Source: JBBRSC01 sp038245795 (GTDB lineage: Bacteria; Actinomycetota; Acidimicrobiia; Acidimicrobiales; Microtrichaceae). From it: a stretch of DNA of 9,013 nucleotides. Where the stretch lies: assembly GCA_038245795.1 (NCBI GenBank), contig JBBRSC010000134.1:1-9013 (forward strand). Direction: 5' to 3'. Shown one piece after another: positions 3,976 through 9,013 of this stretch. Position 1 is the first letter of the stretch. Each line of letters starts with the position of its first letter. The translations under genes were made by a program, and so were the position numbers. The notes below the pieces were generated by a model. The model had not been told where the DNA came from, ran no database searches, and saw nothing but the letters and a program-made list of their open reading frames with translations.

Positions 3976-6861
3976 TCACGAGTTGTCGAGGAGGATGTAG
4001 CCAGTTGGTACGCCCATCACTGAAATCATCGATGATGTCGCCATTGCCTGATCCAATGGTGTCCAGCCATCGAGGAGCACCTGCACGACAGCATCAGCGG
4101 CCCCAATCGGTTGTTGGAACCCGATGATCCCCGAGGGTTCGGGGAGATGGAGAAAGACTGTCCCAATTGCGCTCAACTGCTGCACGAGCTCCGGAATGGC
4201 CTCTTCGTCGATCAGGTCATCACCCAGCACTCGACCGGCGCCCAATACCAGCACCGAAGAACCTTGTCCCATCAGGGGACGCAAGACCCGCGGGAGACGC
4301 CGACGTGAGACCGCTTGGAGCATCGGGGGTCCCGCACGATGATCGGCCAGCGCTTCGACGACCCCTGCTGCCGGCGCAGAACGGAACCAGCGATGCCCGT
4401 TGACTCCGCAACGCTTCGATAGGTCACGATGGCGAAGATCGAGGTCGACAACGATGACGGGTCGTCCGTAGGACGTTGACGTTGCGCACGCGCCCACCAA
4501 CGTCCAGAGGGCACGCTCACGGCGTATGCCGTTACCGACGAACGCCGCTGTCCGTACGTCGTCGCCGAGTAGGTCCAGACCGCTCGCGATGCCCTGGGCC
4601 TGATGCAGCACATTTCCTGATCGCCGCCCGACGCGGGGCAAGCGCCCCAACTGAGGCGTTCCCAAGAGTTGCCCGAGGTTCTCGTCGGTTGTGACCCGCG
4701 GTCGGGCCGCCGCCAACATCGCAGCGAAAAGCATCACCAGCGCCCCGAGCAATGCGCCCGTGAATGTCGCATTGATCAGTGACGGAGAGTTCTCTCCGAT
4801 CTCGGCCCGTCCCTGGAACGTGTCGAGGTAGATGGGTCCCCGATAGCTGCGCGCTTGGTCGGCGGAGGGATCCCTGCGTTCTTCGTTCAGCACGCCGAGA
4901 GCCCCGTCCCGAGACCGATCGATGACAACTCCCAACGCCGTCACAGCTTCGTCGGAGAGTGCTGAGACGATCTCGGGATCACGATCACTGATCTGAATCC
5001 GAATCACGGCGCTGAGTGTCGGCCGGTCTGCGGTCACCATCGCATGAAGTTCGTCGATGCTTCGGGATTTCACGCCAGCTCTCCGTGCCATCTCGACCAG
5101 GAACGGTTCGGAGCGAGCCAGCGACGCAATCGATTGCAGGCGTGGGTCGTTGATTCCGACGCCGCGTGCCGGGTTGGGATTGTCGAGTGTCAGGCCGAGC
5201 ACCATGACCGTGCCGGTATAGGTAGGCGGCTTGAGGAGGTATGTACCCGAGCCTCCGAGCAGTGCGCCACCGAGCGCAGCCAACCCAACAAGACGCCGAA
5301 GCGGCCACCGCATCCGCAGATCCAGCCGCGCTGGGCCATAGTTGCTTCGATCCCGACCGCTGGTGTCGTTGAGTTGTGCGAGAGCGACTGCGGTGCCGAC
5401 CCCGCTACCGGACCCATCCTGGCTGGACATGCCGTTATTGTTGTGTCCGCCGAGTTGTCGAGCTGACGAATCCACTGGTGCGGTCATCCGGGGCCGAACG
5501 TAGAAGCTTGCCGCAATACCGGCGACCGCCCACTGAACCTTGTTGTTGAGCTGGCTTCCAAAGAACGATGCCACGAGCAGCGCGAGGAGCACGCCGCTGA
5601 ATGCCCATACCCACCACCGCCACTGGGACTTCCGCTGATCCCAGAGGTTCTTGAACGCAGCGGCGAAGACCCCGAAGTAGAACACGAAGCCAATGAGTCC
5701 GAGATCAATCAAGATGGTGAGGTACAGGTTGTGGGATTCGGCCGCCCCTACCAAGACGTCATTTCCGCGGAGAATACTGAGGTCGGCGTTGTTCGTGCGT
5801 TGGAGAACGCTGAAGATGTCGAGCCGAAAGCCGCCGAGCGCTCGACCGACGAGGAGATGATCCTGGACCATCGTGAGACCCGCATTCAAGAAATCAAGTC
5901 GTCCCGCCCCTCGATCTGAAACAAGTGCGGCCGGCGAGAACCGCTCCGGGTTCAGCAATAGAAAGACCAGACCGACGACCATCATGGAGACGGCGCCCAC
6001 CGCCATGTTTCCGACTCGCCGTGCCGGCGACAGGCCTGGCCACGTAGCGAACATATAGGCACCCATGACGAAACCCATGATGAGTCCCATTCGCGAGCCG
6101 GTGCCGATCACGGCGGAGAGGTAGATCGGGATGTTGAGCAGCATCAGTCGTCGGGCTCGGCCACTGAGGTTGCGGGCAAGGACCACAATGATCGGCAATC
6201 CGGTGATGAGAAGAATCGAGTACAAGTTCGGATTGCCGGTCAGACCCGACGTGCGGGCGTTGCCGATAACGAAATGAGCGAAGTCGGACAACAACGCCAA
6301 CCCTGTTCCGATCCACACCCAGCCGGTGAGAAGCTCGGCCAGCTGCTGGGGCGACTCAACGAAGAGCAGGAAGACCACGAAATACGCGAATCCGAGACAC
6401 AGGATCAAAAACCCAACCAACCAACCGCCGAAGAAACTCTGGCTGTAAAAGCCACCAACGGCAGCCCAGATCATCAGGGCCGCCGTTGCCAGCCACGCTC
6501 GTGGTTCGATAGCGGGGATGCGCCACTGGGACGTGAGGATTCGAGCTGCCACCACGAAGACGATCAACGCGGACACTAACCGTCCGACAGATATCGGCCC
6601 GAATGCCAGGGCCTCGACCCATATCGAGTACACAGCAATTCGTATCAGGAGCTGCACCTGGGTGAACATCACGTACGCGCCTGCGCCGCCGACGATCAGA
6701 ACGATGACAACCGCCGCCATCGTCAACGATGTGCCCACATAGGCAAGACCCAATGCGCTGAGCGCGCCGAGAACTACAACGGCGACCTTCGCCGGCACCG
6801 AATCAGCGGAGGGGCGCGGTTCGAGCAGACTCCCCGTGACGGGGATCCCCACTGTGGTCAT
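3976..6861 (-). CDS. Fusion protein: O-antigen ligase/polymerase (Wzy/WaaL-like) + Wzz-type domain + degenerate BY-kinase domain
   Basis: One 961-residue frame with three parts. Residues about 25-455 form a polytopic membrane protein with about 11-12 segments and the marks of the O-antigen ligase/polymerase family: GLTGNPNLYS (206-215), GTGSRMGL (253-260), RLDFLNAGLTMVQDHLLVGRAL (321-342) and ESHNLYLTILIDLGLIG (375-391). Residues about 456-515 are a polar linker rich in Ser, Gly and Asn. Residues about 516-722 look like a Wzz chain-length regulator, with membrane segments at about 521-543 and 698-718 around an extracytoplasmic domain. Residues about 723-961 follow the BY-kinase pattern: TTDENLGQLLGTPQLGRLP, VIVVDLDLRHRDL (Walker A'), and ADAVVQVLLDG near the end. 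The Walker A loop reads GNGIRRER with no GKS/T, DTPP is replaced by HLPEP, and there is no Tyr cluster, so kinase activity is unlikely. The likely role is membrane-bound assembly of a surface polysaccharide; the substrate is unknown. An internal ATG at 5430 could mark the former start of a separate Wzz gene. Confidence 0.85.
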   Translation of the reverse strand: MTTVGIPVTGSLLEPRPSADSVPAKVAVVVLGALSALGLAYVGTSLTMAAVVIVLIVGGAGAYVMFTQVQLLIRIAVYSIWVEALAFGPISVGRLVSALIVFVVAARILTSQWRIPAIEPRAWLATAALMIWAAVGGFYSQSFFGGWLVGFLILCLGFAYFVVFLLFVESPQQLAELLTGWVWIGTGLALLSDFAHFVIGNARTSGLTGNPNLYSILLITGLPIIVVLARNLSGRARRLMLLNIPIYLSAVIGTGSRMGLIMGFVMGAYMFATWPGLSPARRVGNMAVGAVSMMVVGLVFLLLNPERFSPAALVSDRGAGRLDFLNAGLTMVQDHLLVGRALGGFRLDIFSVLQRTNNADLSILRGNDVLVGAAESHNLYLTILIDLGLIGFVFYFGVFAAAFKNLWDQRKSQWRWWVWAFSGVLLALLVASFFGSQLNNKVQWAVAGIAASFYVRPRMTAPVDSSARQLGGHNNNGMSSQDGSGSGVGTAVALAQLNDTSGRDRSNYGPARLDLRMRWPLRRLVGLAALGGALLGGSGTYLLKPPTYTGTVMVLGLTLDNPNPARGVGINDPRLQSIASLARSEPFLVEMARRAGVKSRSIDELHAMVTADRPTLSAVIRIQISDRDPEIVSALSDEAVTALGVVIDRSRDGALGVLNEERRDPSADQARSYRGPIYLDTFQGRAEIGENSPSLINATFTGALLGALVMLFAAMLAAARPRVTTDENLGQLLGTPQLGRLPRVGRRSGNVLHQAQGIASGLDLLGDDVRTAAFVGNGIRRERALWTLVGACATSTSYGRPVIVVDLDLRHRDLSKRCGVNGHRWFRSAPAAGVVEALADHRAGPPMLQAVSRRRLPRVLRPLMGQGSSVLVLGAGRVLGDDLIDEEAIPELVQQLSAIGTVFLHLPEPSGIIGFQQPIGAADAVVQVLLDGWTPLDQAMATSSMISVMGVPTGYILLDNS

Positions 6862-6866
6862 CGGAT

Positions 6867-6871
6867 CCTCC
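6867..6871 (-). promoter_or_regulatory. Strong ribosome binding site for the ligase-Wzz fusion gene
   Basis: GGAGG on the minus strand lies 5 bases before the ATG at 6861. It fixes the start and is the strongest Shine-Dalgarno in the window. The gene is preceded by a 112-base non-coding stretch after the kinase gene, the longest gap in the minus-strand run, so a promoter there is possible. I could not find a convincing -35/-10 pair in it. Confidence 0.75.
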
Positions 6872-6973
6872 AGTTCCCGGTTCGGACGCCTTGAGGGTAC
6901 CGGTTCCGGTCTGAGCCAGGACAGCGCGGATCAAGCGCTGCCTGTGAGCCGCAGGGGTCGAGCCGACGGGGGC

Positions 6974-7993
6974 TCAGAGGAGGCCATGGTCGCTGACGAG
7001 TTTCGCGAGATTGGTCTGCGGGCGCGGGCCGAGGTGAGAGATGACTTCCGCCGCCGCGAGTGTGCCGAGTTCCGCGCACCGAGCGAGCGGGAGGTCGCGT
7101 GTGAACCCCGCGAGAAACCCTGCGGCGAACTGGTCGCCGGCACCAGTGGTGTCTACGAGATCGTCGACAGGAACAGCCGCTACGGAGACAACGTTCCCGC
7201 CGGCGTTGACATAGGCGCCGTCGGCACCACGGGTCACCACCAGCACGCTGACATGTTTGGCGATCTCGGCGGCAGCAGCCTCGACGTCGCTGTTACCAGT
7301 CAGGGCAAAGAGTTCTGCCTCGTTGGCGAACAGGAGGTCGACGCCAGACAGGATCAACTCGTTGAACGCGTCCCGATGACGGTCGACACAGAACGTGTCC
7401 GAGAGGGTCAGCGCCACCATTCTGCCGGCGGCGTGAGCAAGATCGGCGGCCTCACGGAAGGCCGCTTTCGCCTCGTCACGGTCGAAGAGGTAGCCCTCCA
7501 AATAGGTGATTCGGGCTGATGCGATTGTTTCGGGGTCGAGGTCGTCGACACCCAGAAGCGACGACGAGCCGAGAAAAGTGTTCATGGTCCGCTCGGCATC
7601 AGGGGTGACGATGATGAGACAGCATCCCGTGGCTGGGCCGTCGGCGACCGGGCGACCCGAGAAACCGACTCCGATCGCGGTGATGTCGTGGCTGAACACC
7701 CGACCGAGCTGATCGTCGCCGACCCTGCCAATGAAGTGGGCGCTGGAACCGAGTGAAGCGAGGCCTGCCATGGTGTTCGCGACCGAGCCTCCGGACGTCT
7801 CGATTCCTGGACCCATGGCTGAGTACAGCTCAGCCATCCGCTCCTCATCGATGAGGTCCATCGAAGCCTTGACCAACCCGAGGCGCGACACCAGATCCTC
7901 GCCCTCCTCACTGATGACGTCGACGAGCGCGTTGCCGATGCCCAGAACGTCGATGGTGGGAGGACTGATGGCTGAGGAAGGTGTGCTCACCAC
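6974..7993 (-). CDS. PfkB-family carbohydrate/nucleoside kinase (adenosine kinase-like)
   Basis: A ribokinase-fold kinase that transfers the ATP gamma-phosphate to a sugar or nucleoside hydroxyl in the cytoplasm. The 339-residue protein has GIGNALVD near the N-terminus (18-25), the substrate-side motif SGGSVANTMAGLASLG (67-82), DAERTMNTFLG (132-142), FANEAELFALTG (222-233), and the C-terminal PfkB signature DTTGAGDQFAAGF (281-293), in which Asp287 is the expected catalytic base and GAG forms the anion hole. The RTM-TFLG pattern and overall layout resemble proteins annotated as adenosine kinase, but substrate cannot be settled from sequence. The start is GTG 7993 or the adjacent GTG 7990, with AGGA four bases before the first. 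It lies 43 bases after rsmI and 112 bases before the polysaccharide gene. Confidence 0.9.
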   Translation of the reverse strand: MVSTPSSAISPPTIDVLGIGNALVDVISEEGEDLVSRLGLVKASMDLIDEERMAELYSAMGPGIETSGGSVANTMAGLASLGSSAHFIGRVGDDQLGRVFSHDITAIGVGFSGRPVADGPATGCCLIIVTPDAERTMNTFLGSSSLLGVDDLDPETIASARITYLEGYLFDRDEAKAAFREAADLAHAAGRMVALTLSDTFCVDRHRDAFNELILSGVDLLFANEAELFALTGNSDVEAAAAEIAKHVSVLVVTRGADGAYVNAGGNVVSVAAVPVDDLVDTTGAGDQFAAGFLAGFTRDLPLARCAELGTLAAAEVISHLGPRPQTNLAKLVSDHGLL

Positions 7994-8036
7994 ATCGTCC
8001 TAGGTGACAGATATCAAGTCGCGCAAGACGGCCTGG

Positions 8037-8993
8037 TCATCTATCGGCAATGTCGCGGGGTGATCCGAGGTTGACGGCCGCGTCGTACGCGCGTCGTCTG
8101 GACACTCCAAGCGCATGTGCCACCTCATTCGCGGCGTCGCGCCGGGATTGCCCAGCGGCCAGCGCGCGGGTCACCGCGGTAGCCACGTCCTCGTCAGTCG
8201 CCTCCGCGGGCGGTTCCGAACCAGCGACCACCAGAACGAACTCTCCACGCGGGTCCCGCTGGCCGAGATGGAGAACTGCGTCGTCGAGCGAACCCCGCCA
8301 GGTCTCCTCGAACTTCTTGGTGATTTCGCGACAGATGGCAACGTACCGATCGCCACCGAGGGCGTCGGCCAGATCGCCGACGGTGCGAACGACCCGATGT
8401 GGAGCCTCGAACAGCACCATGGTGCGCATCTCGGTTCGGAGCATCTCGATTCGTCGGTCGCGGGCCGTCCCCTTTCTTGGGAGAAAGCCCTCGAAGCAGA
8501 ATCGATCCGCAACGACACCGGACAATGCGAGCGCCGCGAGCACTGCGCTCGGCCCCGGCACCACTTCGACCTCCAGGTCGGCCGCGATGACCGCTGCAAC
8601 GAGCTGCGCCCCGGGATCGGACACGAGTGGCATTCCGGCGTCAGATACCAGCGCCACGTTCTGGCCCGCAGCGATGAGGCGAACGATCTCTGAGCACACC
8701 GACAGCTCCGTGTGCTCGTTGACGACCACGAGCCGCGTTCCGCGCACGCCGATTCCAGACAGCAACCGACCAGTACGGCGTGTGTCCTCGCAGGCGATGA
8801 CCGTCGCGTGGTGAAGGGCCTCGGTGGCGCGAGGCGTGAGATCGCCAAGATTCCCGATGGGGGTCCCGACGATGGTCAATGAACCCGGAGGGTTCGAAAC
8901 AGGACTGGAACCCGGAGGGTTCGAAACAGGACTGGAACCCGGAGGGTTCGAAACAGGACCGGAACCCGAAGGGTTCGAAACAGGACCAATCAT
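8037..8993 (-). CDS. rsmI: 16S rRNA (cytidine1402-2'-O)-methyltransferase, with repeat-encoded N-terminal extension
   Basis: RsmI methylates the ribose of C1402 in helix 44 of 16S rRNA, in the decoding centre, using S-adenosylmethionine. Motifs in order: IVGTPIGNLGDLTPRA (41-56), CEDTRRT (68-74), SDAGMPLVSDPG (117-128), VPGPSAVLAALALSG (145-159), GFLPRKG (169-175), EAPHR (196-200), CREITKKFEE (211-220) and GEFVLVV (240-246). The C-terminal helical region is also typical. The first 38 residues are not: they are about four copies of a nine-residue unit (xPVSNPPGS) encoded by 27-bp repeats. Normal family members begin close to the TPIGNLGD motif, so translation might instead start at TTG 8879. 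ATG 8993 sits in an ATGA context with a possible upstream gene, which favours it. The frame is open to the right edge, so a still longer N-terminus is possible. Confidence 0.93.
   Translation of the reverse strand: MIGPVSNPSGSGPVSNPPGSSPVSNPPGSSPVSNPPGSLTIVGTPIGNLGDLTPRATEALHHATVIACEDTRRTGRLLSGIGVRGTRLVVVNEHTELSVCSEIVRLIAAGQNVALVSDAGMPLVSDPGAQLVAAVIAADLEVEVVPGPSAVLAALALSGVVADRFCFEGFLPRKGTARDRRIEMLRTEMRTMVLFEAPHRVVRTVGDLADALGGDRYVAICREITKKFEETWRGSLDDAVLHLGQRDPRGEFVLVVAGSEPPAEATDEDVATAVTRALAAGQSRRDAANEVAHALGVSRRRAYDAAVNLGSPRDIADR
8881..8988. repeat. Four tandem 27-bp repeats at the 5' end of rsmI, each containing a small hairpin
   Basis: The copies are 8881-8907, 8908-8934, 8935-8961 and 8962-8988. 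The first two are identical. The third differs by one base, and the fourth by that base plus two more. Each contains GAACCC, a 3-base loop (GGA, or GAA in the fourth) and GGGTTC, a perfect 6-bp inverted repeat. The 27-base period keeps the rsmI frame open and encodes PVSNP(P/S)GS units. The near-identity points to recent expansion by slippage or unequal recombination. Confidence 0.92.
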
Positions 8994-9013
8994 GCGAGCG
9001 TGATCCGGTCGCC

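Noticed and set aside
5400..5500. Fusion protein as an artefact of a missed stop between two genes
   Set aside because: The frame is continuous through the linker with no stop, and the polar Ser/Gly/Asn composition fits a real interdomain linker. The internal ATG at 5430 lacks a good ribosome binding site. An assembly error cannot be fully excluded.
6899..6910. ACCGG-TT-CCGGT inverted repeat upstream of the fusion gene as an operator
   Set aside because: Arms of 5 bp are too short to stand out, and no promoter elements could be placed around it.
6960..6975. GAGCC/GGCTC inverted repeat at the end of the PfkB gene as a terminator
   Set aside because: The stem is only 5 bp with a 6-base loop, it overlaps the coding end and there is no T-run; this is expected by chance in GC-rich sequence.
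8881..8988. CRISPR-like array
   Set aside because: The 27-bp units are directly adjacent with no unique spacers, are in frame with rsmI and lie inside its open frame; there are no cas genes.

Overview
This 9-kb window looks like chromosomal DNA of a high-GC actinobacterium. An Acidimicrobiia-type lineage is my guess, from general resemblance only. Supporting evidence is the GC-rich coding with frequent GTG starts, a 33-residue actinobacterial-type ribosomal protein bS22, and a gene order (rsmI ... tatD - membrane protein - rsmA - ispE) that recalls the mycobacterial rsmI-metG-tatD-rpfB-rsmA-ispE neighbourhood. I see no tRNA, rRNA, insertion sequence, integrase or CRISPR array.

Layout. Seven genes lie on the minus strand and read right to left from the right edge. 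They are rsmI (16S rRNA 2'-O-methyltransferase, with an odd repeat-encoded N-terminus), a PfkB-family kinase, a 961-residue polysaccharide protein, tatD, a Thr/Pro-rich single-pass membrane protein, rsmA (16S rRNA dimethyladenosine transferase) and ispE (isoprenoid biosynthesis kinase). Spacing is tight from the polysaccharide gene to ispE (overlaps or a few bases), so these five are probably co-transcribed. The polysaccharide gene has a 112-base leader and a strong ribosome binding site.

Past ispE, the tiny bS22 gene lies on the plus strand (884-985) and converges on ispE. The two stop codons sit inside one perfect hairpin. bS22 appears to be leaderless, with a -10-like box ending 10 bases before its ATG. 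About 200 bases to its left, a Wzz-type chain-length/co-polymerase gene starts divergently and runs off the left edge. A 19-bp inverted repeat lies between them.

The most unusual element is the 961-residue protein. One continuous frame carries a Wzy/WaaL-type O-antigen ligase/polymerase membrane domain, a Ser/Gly/Asn-rich linker, a complete Wzz-type domain (two membrane segments around an extracytoplasmic segment), and a C-terminal domain shaped like a bacterial tyrosine kinase (BY-kinase) that has lost its Walker A and Walker B signatures. It reads as polymerase, chain-length regulator and pseudokinase in one chain. It sits inside a housekeeping operon, with a second Wzz-like protein nearby. 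The other points of interest are four in-frame 27-bp repeats at the start of rsmI, the uncharacterised membrane protein in the position mycobacteria use for rpfB, and bS22, which is short enough to be missed by gene callers.
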